Shown: one piece after another, positions 25,047 through 34,394 of the stretch | Layout of the letters: every line of letters begins with the position of its first letter | Position numbering within the stretch: the first letter of the stretch is position 1 | DNA from: Candidatus Delongbacteria bacterium | GTDB lineage: Bacteria > UBA4055 | Direction: 5' to 3' | Assembly: GCA_027858225.1 (NCBI GenBank) | Contig: JAQIDB010000005.1 | Span: forward strand, 1-40,082 | Length of the DNA stretch: 40,082 nt | Program-made: the position numbers and the translations under genes | Notes under the pieces: generated by a model | Database searches by the model: none | The model's input: the letters and a program-made list of their open reading frames with translations, nothing else | Told to the model about the DNA's origin: nothing

Positions 25047-26564
25047 ATGAAAATAGAAAAAACAGTGTATAAAGCGATTTTACTTTTATTAATGGTGTTA
25101 TTGTTTAATTGTGAAAAGAATAATATAACTGAACCGACAATTTATGAGGAGATCATTTGGAAAAAAAGTGACTCTCCAATACTAATCGATAGTTGTTTTG
25201 TTGTTCCTGAAAATACAGTTTTAAAAATTGAGAGTGGTGTTGAAGTTAAATTTAAAGCTTCCAGCCGAGGTACTGATTCTCCTGATTATGATTATAATAA
25301 TTTAAATGTAGGTATGATCAAAGTAGATGGAAGGATCGAAGCGATTGGTGCTGAAAATGACTCAATAATTTTTACAAGGCAAGGTATTTTAGGCAGCTGG
25401 GGTGTGATATTTATTAACAAAACATCTATTGATGAAAATATATTCAAATACTGTAAGATAGAATATGGAAATCAGATAAAAAATTTCATTTATGAATCTG
25501 AAGGTTATTCACGAGGTGCTATTTCATGTTTTTATTCAAATGCTGATATAGACAGTTGTAATATTACGAAGAATGAGTCAAACGGCATTTTATGTTATTC
25601 AGGAAATGCTGATATAAGAAATAGCAGCATTGAGGGTAATACAAAGAATGGAATTCTTTTGGTTTTTTCAAATAGTATAATAGAGAATAACAGTATCATT
25701 TACAATGGTGAAGATTACAATTATTATGTGAAATATAGTGGTGTTTACTGTAATGAATCTGATCCTGAAATTATAAATAATGTATTTGAAAACAATTTTA
25801 CTTTCACTGTTTATCCCAGCCATGATGTTTATAAATCAGGTCACGGAATCGGAATAGTATGTGAGTTCTCAAATCCGATAATCGAAGATAATATCTTTAA
25901 TAACAATGAATACGGGATTGAATGTATAAGCAATTCAAATGCGGGTATTACAAATAATATCTTCAATCGTAGTTTTATTAGTATTATAAGTGAAATTAAC
26001 TCAGATATGAAAATTAAAAATAATATTATTTCCGATAGTTATGTAGGCATTAACTTGGAAACAAATTCAAGGTTAGTAAATAATTTGATTGTAAATTGTG
26101 AATATGGAATAACCTGTAGTAATGGTCGTGAATTTAATACATATCCGGAATTTATTAATAATACAATTCTAAATTGTAATTTATATGGTATTGAGATGTA
26201 TGGGCGTAATTATTCCAGTTCAGAAATAGATTATTACCCAAGCCCTAAAATAATAAATAGTATCATTTATGGTTCGGAATTCAAGGACCTTCAAATCTCT
26301 ATTAATGACAGTACATATTCTGGACCTAAAATATCCTATTCATTGATAGGGGATGACTCACTCCACTTTCAGATTCAGGATTTAGGGAGTAACATTATTA
26401 ATAAAGATCCATTACTGGATGAGAATTTTAAACCGCTGTCAAATTCACCTTGTATTGATGTAGGTAATATTAATGTTCAAAATTTACCAGAGACTGATTT
26501 AGATGGAAATAATAGAGTTAACGGTATGACAATTGATATCGGAGCTTATGAATTTGGGAATTGA
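25047..26564 (+). CDS. Right-handed parallel beta-helix lipoprotein (paralogue 1)
   Basis: A 505-residue lipoprotein (lipobox LLFNC, Cys about residue 22). Start taken at ATG 25047, with AAAGGA (25032-25037) upstream. After an N-terminal module (EIIWKKSDSPILIDSCFVVPENTVLKIESGVEVKFKA) it consists of short repeating beta-helix coils with many Asn residues (NGILCYSGNADIRNSSIEGN..., IINNVFENN, ...NIFNNNEYGIECISNSNAGI), as in carbohydrate-active and adhesin beta-helices. The end, SPCIDVGN..LPETDLDGNNRVNG..IDIGAYEFG, is the conserved cap. It is a close paralogue of the following gene, in tandem. The stop is TGA, and the downstream gene follows after 17 nt. Possible polysaccharide-binding or lyase activity; no catalytic residues recognised. 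Confidence 0.85.
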   Translation: MKIEKTVYKAILLLLMVLLFNCEKNNITEPTIYEEIIWKKSDSPILIDSCFVVPENTVLKIESGVEVKFKASSRGTDSPDYDYNNLNVGMIKVDGRIEAIGAENDSIIFTRQGILGSWGVIFINKTSIDENIFKYCKIEYGNQIKNFIYESEGYSRGAISCFYSNADIDSCNITKNESNGILCYSGNADIRNSSIEGNTKNGILLVFSNSIIENNSIIYNGEDYNYYVKYSGVYCNESDPEIINNVFENNFTFTVYPSHDVYKSGHGIGIVCEFSNPIIEDNIFNNNEYGIECISNSNAGITNNIFNRSFISIISEINSDMKIKNNIISDSYVGINLETNSRLVNNLIVNCEYGITCSNGREFNTYPEFINNTILNCNLYGIEMYGRNYSSSEIDYYPSPKIINSIIYGSEFKDLQISINDSTYSGPKISYSLIGDDSLHFQIQDLGSNIINKDPLLDENFKPLSNSPCIDVGNINVQNLPETDLDGNNRVNGMTIDIGAYEFGN

Positions 26565-26581
26565 AAAGAGGAATTAAAAAA

Positions 26582-27919
26582 ATGAAATATATTGTTTCAA
26601 TATTATTATTAAGTTTCAGTATTTTAATAGTATTAAGTTGCTCAGCTGATAGCCCGACAGAAGATGAGTCAAAAGAAATCTACTGGTATAAAAGTGATTC
26701 ACCCATTCTTATTGAAGGTTGTTATATAGTTCCTGAAAACACAACTTTAACAATTGAAGCAGGTACAGAGATCCGATTTAAATCAAAATCTAAGAAAGAC
26801 TTTGATTATACAGAAATAAAAACTGGTATGTTGGTTATACAGGGAATGATCATTGCAGAAGGTACAGAACAAGATTCTATCATTTTTACAAAAGATGACT
26901 CTGTAGAAAACTGGGGTGCGATTGTATTTGAAGAATCCGCTGATCCAAATAGTATTTTAAAATATTGTAAAATTCAGTATTGCAGCGAAGTTGAAGATTA
27001 TCAGTACACGATACTAGGTGCAATCACATTTTTGGCATTTTCAAAAGCAAATGTTGAAAATTGTAATATTACTGACAGCTATTATGGGATCCAATGTAAT
27101 GGTTATGCTGAACCTAATATAATTGGATGTGCAATAAGTAATTGTGTAAACGGTATTTACAGTTACTTATGTCGTTCTAATATCAGGAATTGTACAATAA
27201 AAAATAACGGGGCTAATGGGATTTATGGCTATATGAGCTATTTGTCCCTTAAAAATAGCATTATCAGTAATAATGGCCGTGATGGTATTGCTATAGAGAA
27301 CGGTTCTTATCCGGATATAATAAATAATGTTATTGAATATAATGGATATGCCGGGATAGACTGTTACGAAGAATGCGCCCCGAATATAGAAAATAATCTT
27401 ATCATGAATAATTTAGAAACAGGTATGCTATTTAATTATTACTGCTTACCTAATATTGTTAATAATTTAATTGCTGGTAGTATCAAGGGGATCCATTTGG
27501 CAAATTGGTCAGATGCGAATATAATAAACAATACTGTTACTGGTAATGATTTTGCTTTTAGATTATATGGTGACTGTACTCCGCAAATAATCAATACGAT
27601 TGTTTGGGATAATATAGAAGTAATTGATCCTCTTGAAGATCATTACTATTACTATAACAGTAACCCTATATTATTTTCCTCTCTTATCCAGGGCGATTCA
27701 CTTCATTATTCAATCACAGATCAGGGTGATAATATTATTGGTATTGATCCGTTGTTTATTGACGATAGTCTTGATTTTAACTTACAAAGCAGCTCACCAT
27801 GTATAGAGTCAGGATTTAACGACATTGTAGAACTGCCAGAATTTGATTTATTAGGCAATCCGAGAATTGTTGGTGGGTTAATCGACATTGGAGCTTATGA
27901 ATATCAAGGTAGTAGATAA
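26582..27919 (+). CDS. Right-handed parallel beta-helix lipoprotein (paralogue 2)
   Basis: A 445-residue lipoprotein (lipobox IVLSC) with the same architecture as its upstream neighbour: first module EIYWYKSDSPILIEGCYIVPENTTLTIEAG, central beta-helix coils rich in Asn (NCTIKNNGANGIYGYMS..., NNVIEYNGYAGIDCYEECAPNIENNLIMN) and the same SPCIESGFND..LPEFDLLGNPRIVGG.IDIGAYEY cap. Start taken at ATG 26582 with AGAGGA at 26567-26572; an earlier TTG (26561) overlaps the previous stop. Gene duplication is clear from the shared start and end modules. It closes the cluster, with a strong terminator just behind. Confidence 0.85.
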   Translation: MKYIVSILLLSFSILIVLSCSADSPTEDESKEIYWYKSDSPILIEGCYIVPENTTLTIEAGTEIRFKSKSKKDFDYTEIKTGMLVIQGMIIAEGTEQDSIIFTKDDSVENWGAIVFEESADPNSILKYCKIQYCSEVEDYQYTILGAITFLAFSKANVENCNITDSYYGIQCNGYAEPNIIGCAISNCVNGIYSYLCRSNIRNCTIKNNGANGIYGYMSYLSLKNSIISNNGRDGIAIENGSYPDIINNVIEYNGYAGIDCYEECAPNIENNLIMNNLETGMLFNYYCLPNIVNNLIAGSIKGIHLANWSDANIINNTVTGNDFAFRLYGDCTPQIINTIVWDNIEVIDPLEDHYYYYNSNPILFSSLIQGDSLHYSITDQGDNIIGIDPLFIDDSLDFNLQSSSPCIESGFNDIVELPEFDLLGNPRIVGGLIDIGAYEYQGSR

Positions 27920-27942
27920 AAAAGAATATGAATTCTCCTTTA

Positions 27943-27970
27943 AAAGTCGCTTTCAAGCGACTTTTTTTAT
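27943..27970 (+). terminator. Rho-independent terminator closing the surface-protein cluster
   Basis: AAAGTCGCT (27943-27951) pairs exactly with AGCGACTTT (27956-27964) around loop TTCA, followed by a T run to about 27968. It ends the transcript of the two beta-helix lipoprotein genes. Confidence 0.93.
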
Positions 27971-28022
27971 TTCGTTTACTATTTTAGTTATATTTTTTAT
28001 CTTATCAAAGGTGAAAAGACAG

Positions 28023-28049
28023 ATCCTGTCCCGAATTATCGGGAAGGAT
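28023..28049. repeat. Bulged inverted repeat next to REP-like copy 2
   Basis: TCCCGA (28029-28034) pairs with TCGGGA (28039-28044) around ATTA, extended outward by ATCC (28023-28026) / GGAT (28046-28049) across a small bulge. It directly precedes the GTAG element, as if the two belong to one unit. Confidence 0.55.
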
Positions 28050-28055
28050 GACACC

Positions 28056-28081
28056 GTAGGGTCAAACCCAAGTGTTCGACC
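28056..28081 (+). repeat. REP-like palindrome beginning with GTAG (copy 2)
   Basis: GTAG (28056-28059) is followed by GGTCAAAC (28060-28067), a 6-nt loop and GTTCGACC (28074-28081); the arms pair over 8 positions with one mismatch. The same GTAG-plus-foldback layout as copy 1 at 17265, but with a different stem sequence. It lies 23 nt before the SelB start codon. Confidence 0.6.
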
Positions 28082-28104
28082 GGAAGGGAAATAAAGGAAA
28101 ACAA

Positions 28105-30000
28105 ATGTCACATTTTATTATAGGAACAGCAGGTCATATTGATCACGGTAAAACATCGCTTGTTAAAGCTTTGACAGGTATGGATACTGATGTTTTAAAG
28201 GAAGAGAAAGAGAGAAATATTACTATTGATATTGGATTTGCATTTCTCGGAGATGATATTACTATTATTGACGTTCCCGGTCATGAAAAATTCATTAAGA
28301 ATATGGTAGCGGGTGTTTCAACGATAGATTTTGTTCTCTTTGTAATAGCTGCTGATGATGGAGTTATGCCTCAGACCAGAGAACATTTAGATATACTTAA
28401 CATTCTTCAGATTAAAGATGGAATGGTTGTAGTCACAAAGTCTGATATGGTTGAGGAAGAATGGTTAGAATTGGTCACTGAGGAGATTAAAGACTATTTG
28501 CAAGGAACTTTCCTTGAAGGTGCTCCGATAGTAACAGTGGATTCTCTGAGCAGAAAGGGTATTGATACTGTTCTTGAAATCGTCAATGAAAAGAAGCAGA
28601 GTAAAGTAGAAAGAGTTGACAAAGGGATATTTAAGTTACCTATCGACAGAGTATTTACAATGAAAGGCTTTGGTACTATCATAACGGGTACTATTCTTTC
28701 AGGAGATGTGAAAGAGGGTGAAACATTATCACTCCAGCCGAAAGGGATAAATGTACGCGTTAAAGGCCTTCAATGTCATGGACAGAAGCAATTAGCTTTA
28801 ACCAGTGGAGATAGAGCTGCAATAAATCTTCACGGAGTAAGTGTAGATGATATTGCCAGAGGTGATATCTTGGTATCTACAGGTTATCTTGAGCCAACAT
28901 ATATTTTTAATGGTAAACTTTATCTATTGAGTACAGCAAAAGAGCTTAAGAATAGGGCAAGGGTCCGTATTCATGCTGGTACGAATGAGATATTCGGTAG
29001 AGTTGTTCTCTTGGACAAAGAAAAATTAGAGCCCGGCACAGAATCTTTCGTTGAGATCAGGCTGGAAGAAGAGATGAATTTATCTCCGGGTGAAAGATTT
29101 GTAATTCGCTCATACTCTCCTCAAATGACTATTGGTGGCGGCCAGATACTCACGACTGTTAAAAAGAAAAGTAAAAGATTTGATAAAGAAAAGCTGGCTC
29201 TGTTGAAAGAGCTTGAGAAAGGTGATCCTCATGAGTTAGTAGAAGAAATCCTTCTCAGTTCCAAGTACGAACCATTTGTCCCAAGTGATATTTCCAAAAA
29301 GCTTGCAAAGACCGATGATGAAACTTTAAAAATGCTGGCAAATCTTATTTCTCAGGATAAAATCGTTGTTATCGGAAAGGGAAATAAGAAAGTATATTTC
29401 CATAATAGGAACATAGAAACTACAATATCTAAAATAAATACTGCATTGGATGAATTTCACTTAAAGAATCCATTTAGACAGGGAATTTCTAAGGAAGATC
29501 TGAGGACGAAGATATCCCAAGCTTTCAATCAAGCGGTATTCGATTTCATACTAAAGAAAGCTGAAGCTGATGAAATAATTCAAATTTCTCAGAATGTTAT
29601 AAGTAAGAAAGATTTCGTGATTAAGCTAAATGACGAAATGCAGAAAAAGCTGGATACGTTTCTTGAAGTTCTGGATGAAAATAGATTTAAACCTCCGGTT
29701 ATCAAGACTATTGCAGATCAAATTCCTATGTTGGAAAGGGATGCAAGAGAACTAGCGGGTATGTTGATGTTTATGGGTAAGATCGTTAAATTACCTGAAG
29801 GCCTTTTGATCTCAAAGGTTATTCTTGAAGAAGGGAAAAAACTTATTTCAGATAGGATCAAAGGTTCAGGTCCTATGAAATTGGGTGAAATCTCAGAATT
29901 ATTAGGAAGTTCGAGAAAGTATGTGGTTCCTTTGATGGAGTATTTAGATAAGATCGGATTTACAGAAAGAGATGGGGATTACAGGAATATAAAAGGATAG
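28105..30000 (+). CDS. selB: Selenocysteine-specific translation elongation factor SelB
   Basis: A 631-residue GTPase of full SelB length. G1 is GHIDHGKT (10-17), switch region [14 protein letters not shown]3 DVPGHEKF (56-63), G4 TKSD (111-114). After the EF-Tu-like domains 2 and 3 (to about 350) the C-terminal half (about 380-631) holds winged-helix domains, ending with [35 protein letters not shown], the fold that binds the SECIS hairpin. It brings selenocysteyl-tRNA to in-frame UGA codons. Start at ATG 28105, with AAAGGAAA (28093-28100); an upstream in-frame start at 28072 lies inside the REP-like element. selA, selD and selC are not in the window. Confidence 0.95.
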   Translation: MSHFIIGTAGHIDHGKTSLVKALTGMDTDVLKEEKERNITIDIGFAFLGDDITIIDVPGHEKFIKNMVAGVSTIDFVLFVIAADDGVMPQTREHLDILNILQIKDGMVVVTKSDMVEEEWLELVTEEIKDYLQGTFLEGAPIVTVDSLSRKGIDTVLEIVNEKKQSKVERVDKGIFKLPIDRVFTMKGFGTIITGTILSGDVKEGETLSLQPKGINVRVKGLQCHGQKQLALTSGDRAAINLHGVSVDDIARGDILVSTGYLEPTYIFNGKLYLLSTAKELKNRARVRIHAGTNEIFGRVVLLDKEKLEPGTESFVEIRLEEEMNLSPGERFVIRSYSPQMTIGGGQILTTVKKKSKRFDKEKLALLKELEKGDPHELVEEILLSSKYEPFVPSDISKKLAKTDDETLKMLANLISQDKIVVIGKGNKKVYFHNRNIETTISKINTALDEFHLKNPFRQGISKEDLRTKISQAFNQAVFDFILKKAEADEIIQISQNVISKKDFVIKLNDEMQKKLDTFLEVLDENRFKPPVIKTIADQIPMLERDARELAGMLMFMGKIVKLPEGLLISKVILEEGKKLISDRIKGSGPMKLGEISELLGSSRKYVVPLMEYLDKIGFTERDGDYRNIKG

Positions 30001-30003
30001 ATA

Positions 30004-30354
30004 ATGGGAGCAAAGAGTTCGAGTTGTTTCAGCAGAAAAGGGAAATCTCTCACAGAGTATTACACGGAGTTAGAGGCCATTGATAGCGCTGATTTTATAA
30101 GACAAGCACATAATAATGACATGATTCCGTATCGTTGTGATAAATGTGGGTTATGGCACCTGGCTCCGAAAAACAGGCAGACACCAAGTCGTAAATGCTT
30201 AAGTTGTACAGATGCTCAAGGTAAACCAAAGGAACTTTATTTCTCAAGAGATGATGCTCAAAGAAGAGCTGAAATAATATTAAGAGAGCAGGGAGTCAGC
30301 TTGTCAGTTTACGAATGTCCTGAGAATTCCGGCTTTCATTTGACAAAACACTAA
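30004..30354 (+). CDS. Small zinc-ribbon-like protein of unknown function
   Basis: A 116-residue soluble protein. The first half contains CDKCGLWHLAPKNRQTPSRKCLSC: two CxxC pairs that would bind one zinc ion. The second half, SLSVYECPENSGFHLTK, repeats the Y-x-C-...-G-x-HL pattern of the first pair, as if a duplicated half-finger. Small proteins with a YxCxxCGxWHL motif are found in many bacteria without assigned role. It starts 3 nt after selB, so it is probably translated with it; its 3' end overlaps the rpsO promoter. Confidence 0.72.
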   Translation: MGAKSSSCFSRKGKSLTEYYTELEAIDSADFIRQAHNNDMIPYRCDKCGLWHLAPKNRQTPSRKCLSCTDAQGKPKELYFSRDDAQRRAEIILREQGVSLSVYECPENSGFHLTKH

Positions 30355-30368
30355 ATAATTGTTATATT
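30340..30368 (+). promoter_or_regulatory. Strong sigma-70-type promoter of rpsO
   Basis: TTGACA (30340-30345) and TATATT (30363-30368) are separated by 17 nt. Its -35 box lies inside the last codons of the upstream gene. Transcription would start about 70 nt before the S15 start codon. Confidence 0.7.
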
Positions 30369-30443
30369 GGGCATTCAATTAATGTTGAACTCGGTTTGGA
30401 TGGAATATTCTTGCTGGGCAACGATTAAAACAAGGAGATACAC

Positions 30444-30716
30444 ATGTTAGGAAAAGAAGGAAAACTAGAGATCGTAAAAAAGTACGGTGGTACTGAGCAA
30501 GATACCGGAAGAGCTGAAGTACAGATCGTTATCATGACAACTAGAGTAAAAGAGTTGACTGAGCACTTGAAGATCAACAAGAAAGACAATCACTCAAGAA
30601 GAGGCATGAGATTGTTACTTGGTAAAAGAGGTAGATTGTTAAAGTTTTTAAAGAAGAAAGATATTGCAAGATATAGAACTTTGATTGCGGATCTTGTAAT
30701 TAAAGATCGTTACTAA
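30444..30716 (+). CDS. rpsO: 30S ribosomal protein S15
   Basis: A 90-residue S15 of normal length. Characteristic stretches are TGRAEVQIVIMTTRVKELTEHLKINKKDNHSRRGMRLLLGKRGRLLKFLKKKD and a C-terminal YRTLIADLVIKDRY. It binds the 16S rRNA three-way junction early in small-subunit assembly. It has its own promoter and terminator; the leader of about 70 nt, with a small TTGC/GCAA hairpin near 30411-30422, could be the site of S15 autoregulation known for other bacteria. ACAAGGAG (30431-30438) serves the ATG. Confidence 0.97.
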   Translation: MLGKEGKLEIVKKYGGTEQDTGRAEVQIVIMTTRVKELTEHLKINKKDNHSRRGMRLLLGKRGRLLKFLKKKDIARYRTLIADLVIKDRY

Positions 30717-30735
30717 GCTGAGTTATGTAAAATGT

Positions 30736-30762
30736 AAAAGCCCGAATATTCGGGCTTTTTTT
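30736..30762. terminator. Bidirectional terminator between rpsO and the convergent lipoprotein gene
   Basis: AAAAGCCCG (30736-30744) pairs with CGGGCTTTT (30751-30759) around AATATT, with T runs on the plus strand and A runs on the other side, so it can terminate both convergent transcripts. Confidence 0.93.
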
Positions 30763-30765
30763 ATT

Positions 30766-31308
30766 TCATCGATAAAGATTTATCATATCATCTTTCCAGC
30801 TACGGTAGGTTTTATACCACTGCCCATTGCTAATACTATCAATGTAGGTAGAATCAGCAGATAAGGTTAATGTAAAACTCTCAATATCAGGATAAGTGAT
30901 AGAATTATAGGTTATAATAGTGTCTAAAGTTGCATTCCTAAGATCTTTCACAAAGACCAAAGTGTCATCATACATGATATGAATCTTTTTATTAAGGTTA
31001 TCCCATTTCGCGACATACAAATTCGAATCATTATCCAAATTTCCAAGCCACAGCCAATTAGGTGAATCAAAAGTTTTCATAAATAAAGTATTTGCAGAAT
31101 ATGAAGTATCACCTAAAGAAACACCATTCCTGTAAGGGAATGAAGAATATCTGGTTTTGACTAGGGCAACTATAGTGTCAGAGTCGAATTTTGCATAAAC
31201 GGAATTATTCTCAGAGTAGATTGAAAGCGTATCCTCATCTACTTCTGGAGTACATGACCATAGAAGCAATAATGAGAATGCCGTGAGAATTAGAATCTTT
31301 ATTTTCAT
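30766..31308 (-). CDS. Lipoprotein of unknown function
   Basis: A 180-residue lipoprotein with a clear signal (KIKILILTAFSLLLLWSC, lipobox Cys about residue 19). The rest is rich in beta-forming and polar residues (Asp, Ser, Thr, Asn, Tyr) with no motif that I recognise. It lies 9 nt downstream of the M16C peptidase gene and is probably co-transcribed with it. It may be an envelope companion, but nothing in sequence indicates a role. Confidence 0.75.
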   Translation of the reverse strand: MKIKILILTAFSLLLLWSCTPEVDEDTLSIYSENNSVYAKFDSDTIVALVKTRYSSFPYRNGVSLGDTSYSANTLFMKTFDSPNWLWLGNLDNDSNLYVAKWDNLNKKIHIMYDDTLVFVKDLRNATLDTIITYNSITYPDIESFTLTLSADSTYIDSISNGQWYKTYRSWKDDMINLYR

Positions 31309-31317
31309 AGTATGTTC

Positions 31318-34242
31318 CTATTTTATTTCAATTAGTTCAGAGAATAAATCAGCATCTTTTTTAATCAATTCCGCACTTCCGATAATACTTTTTATAGAGT
31401 TATCATTGAATTTCTTTAACTGATCGGCTGTATCTCTAATATCCTGCTGAGTTGTTTCCAGTATTTCGTCAATGATCTTCTCGACTCTCTCTTTTTTCTC
31501 ACCAGATAAATAATCATTTCTTGCTTTCATTCCTTTTCCGTTAGGACTTTGAAGAGGATCAAATGCAGAGTAAGCACCAATTTTAATATTATCAAATGTA
31601 TCATTGTCTATTTGAAACTTACTGATATGTTCTGAAATTCCTTCATAAGCTTCATAAGTCTTTTTAACATTTGGATCACGGTAGCTTGTCATAGTCATAA
31701 TTCCACTTATAGAGTTAAGAGATACCCAAGCTCCATACGCTCCTCCTTGTATTCTTATCATGTTAAAAAGATAATCAGAGGAGAGATAATTTTTAAGAAC
31801 TTCCACTTTGCCAGTGTATTTAAAATTATCATCTAAGAATTTTCCACCTTCAGACGCAAAAACTACGTCAGAGGAAGTTAAAAATGCCTCACCCGGTTTA
31901 AATTCATCAAATTCTATATCAATCTTTTTAACTGGTGTTGTATCAAATACATTCAAGATGTCTTGAGCATCTTTTTTTACAATTTCAATTCCTTCTTTAT
32001 CGGAAGTAATATTGATGATCAAATTATCTTTTCTGAACATTAAGTTTTTGATAAGTTTCATCTTCTCAATGAGCTCATCGAATAATGAATCGAAATTATC
32101 ATTTACTTCTTTATACTTAAAATATGAAGTCAAACCTTTAACATGTTCAATATATTTCCCCTGTTTGTTCAAATTTGCACTTATTCTATTTAACGCATAT
32201 TGGTAACCTTCAGATTTTAAATTTGTATCTCTGTGATGAAGTCTACTTTTAATGATCTCTTCAATCCTATCTTTATCGTCAAAAGAAATATTTTGAATAA
32301 TATCAATCAAGATATCTTTGACTTTTGGAAAATATTCTTTTAAAGTTTTGATTTCGGCCCACATCATAGGAGTGAATTCGTCAGAATCATCAACCGAAGT
32401 AACAGTATTAAAAACACAGTTAAATCCACCGAAATTGGCAGCAATCTCTTTCGTTAAAGTTTCATAGTCTTTATTTGTGGTTCCGATCTCTTTAAAAAGG
32501 TCAGTGAAGATATTTAGGTAAGGCAGTAGTTCTACCGGAATAGAATCAATCTTCATTCCAAGGCTTAAATAGATTATGTCATTTGTATAATGTTCGTTGG
32601 TTAAGACCTTAACACCGGAAACTTCTGATACTTCAGGAGTTCTAAATATCGACTTTCTTTCGATATCCGATAAGCTTAACTTAGGTACTTTCTGCATATC
32701 TTCTTCTGAAACGGGTGTTTCCTGGGCTACTTTGAATTTCTCAGTAAAATCTACCAGTTCATTGACCTGTTCTGCAGTAAGGCTATTTTTATAATCGTCT
32801 ACCCTTTTACTTTCTTTAGCCAACTTTACAGCATTAAGTTCCTTATCTGGTACTAAAGTAACAACTGCTGACAGATCCCTATTCAGAAGGTATTTTTCTA
32901 TCAAATTTTCAAACAGGTTATCCTCTAAAGCTTCTTTTTTTATCTCCGCAAGTATATTACGGATCTTGAGAGCTTTAATTGCATCAGTTTCATACAACAT
33001 TGAATTCAGAACTGAGAACATATAGCTGATACCACGCTGAGCATTTGCTGTCTTCTCCTTTAATTTAAATTCTATGTTATTTATTTCTGCTTTTACAAGA
33101 TCAGGATCAAGCTTACTTTTAACAAGTTCCTTAAGACTGCTGTAATAAATCTCCAAGAATTGATCTCTTTTCTCAGGATCACTACCTGAAATAAATGTAA
33201 CCATTGATGTGTAATAAGCATTATCATCATAATACCCTGTAAGATCATTGGCTATACCCGATTTCATTATATTTTTCTTCAAAATAGATGCATCTGAGTT
33301 GAAAAGGATATTTGTGATAATATTGAAAGCAATATTTTCTTTAATATTGTCAGGTGTGGATATTTTAGTTCCAAGGACAATATAAGATCTATTTTCATTT
33401 GATTCAGAAGGATTGATCGGATATTTAAATTCTGCGAACTGTTGAGAGCTGATAAGATCTCCAGCATCAATACTCGAATCGACCTCGAGATAGTCAAAGC
33501 TGTCTAAATAGTTATCATTTATAAATTTCAATTCTTCATTAAGATCAGCATTACCATAAAGATATATCTTACTGTTTGATGGATGATAGAAAGTTTTGTG
33601 AAATGCTACGAATTGTTCATAGCTCAAGTCAGGAATAGATTCAGGGTCCCCACCGGAGTTTACTGAATATGTGGATCCTGGATATAAAGTCTGAGCAAGC
33701 TTATCCATTAAAACACTAACAGGGTTAGACATTGCTCCTTTCATCTCATTGAATACGATTCCCTGGATCTTTGCAGGCTCATCCGCTTTATCAAGTTCGT
33801 AATGCCATCCTTCTTGATAAAATGTATGTTTTGTTAGCAATGGTCTCAAAGTAGTATCCAGATACACACTCATAAAATTAAAATATTCTTTACTATTTCT
33901 TGTAGAATATGGATAATAAGTTGCATCTGAGCCTGTAAAAGCATTTATAAAAGTTGATAAACCACCTTTAACAAGTTCTGCAAATACATCCTTTAATGGA
34001 TATTTCTCAGAACCAGAAAGAACACAATGCTCAAGAATATGAGGAACACCTGTTGAATCTGTTGGAATCGTCTTAAAACTTATGGCGAATGTTTTATTAT
34101 CATCATCATTCTTCAAAGCCGTTAATTTGGCTTTGTTTTTAGTGTGTTCAAAAGATAGTACATTAGAACTAATCTCATCAATATACTCTTTATGAGTAAG
34201 CTTAAATCCCTGATATATTTCCCCTACTACAAATTCTTTCAT
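31318..34242 (-). CDS. PreP-type M16C metallopeptidase (insulinase family)
   Basis: A 974-residue zinc peptidase of the M16C presequence-protease type. The inverted zinc motif is HILEH (His68, Glu71, His72) with the third ligand Glu166 in GIVFNEMKGA. PHILEHCVLSGSEKYPLKDVFAELVKGGLSTFINAFTG..ATYYP is highly family-specific. The second catalytic-domain pair and the hinge, which form the closed chamber, fill the rest. It degrades peptides (signal peptides or other short chains) and has no signal peptide, so it is probably cytoplasmic. First gene of a two-gene operon. Confidence 0.95.
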   Translation of the reverse strand: MKEFVVGEIYQGFKLTHKEYIDEISSNVLSFEHTKNKAKLTALKNDDDNKTFAISFKTIPTDSTGVPHILEHCVLSGSEKYPLKDVFAELVKGGLSTFINAFTGSDATYYPYSTRNSKEYFNFMSVYLDTTLRPLLTKHTFYQEGWHYELDKADEPAKIQGIVFNEMKGAMSNPVSVLMDKLAQTLYPGSTYSVNSGGDPESIPDLSYEQFVAFHKTFYHPSNSKIYLYGNADLNEELKFINDNYLDSFDYLEVDSSIDAGDLISSQQFAEFKYPINPSESNENRSYIVLGTKISTPDNIKENIAFNIITNILFNSDASILKKNIMKSGIANDLTGYYDDNAYYTSMVTFISGSDPEKRDQFLEIYYSSLKELVKSKLDPDLVKAEINNIEFKLKEKTANAQRGISYMFSVLNSMLYETDAIKALKIRNILAEIKKEALEDNLFENLIEKYLLNRDLSAVVTLVPDKELNAVKLAKESKRVDDYKNSLTAEQVNELVDFTEKFKVAQETPVSEEDMQKVPKLSLSDIERKSIFRTPEVSEVSGVKVLTNEHYTNDIIYLSLGMKIDSIPVELLPYLNIFTDLFKEIGTTNKDYETLTKEIAANFGGFNCVFNTVTSVDDSDEFTPMMWAEIKTLKEYFPKVKDILIDIIQNISFDDKDRIEEIIKSRLHHRDTNLKSEGYQYALNRISANLNKQGKYIEHVKGLTSYFKYKEVNDNFDSLFDELIEKMKLIKNLMFRKDNLIINITSDKEGIEIVKKDAQDILNVFDTTPVKKIDIEFDEFKPGEAFLTSSDVVFASEGGKFLDDNFKYTGKVEVLKNYLSSDYLFNMIRIQGGAYGAWVSLNSISGIMTMTSYRDPNVKKTYEAYEGISEHISKFQIDNDTFDNIKIGAYSAFDPLQSPNGKGMKARNDYLSGEKKERVEKIIDEILETTQQDIRDTADQLKKFNDNSIKSIIGSAELIKKDADLFSELIEIK

Positions 34243-34394
34243 TTAGTTATTCCTGTTTAATTTCTTGTCTATTGAAATGAATGAAATATTAATGAATAGG
34301 GCAAGAAGATTAATGATATTTAATATTCACAAATTTGTCAATAGGATTGATAATTTTAGGTCAATAATATAATAAGAACACATTTGTTATTTTC

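Noticed and set aside
28072-28104. Upstream start for SelB
   Set aside because: It lies inside the REP-like palindrome; ATG 28105 has a ribosome-binding site and matches the family N-terminus.
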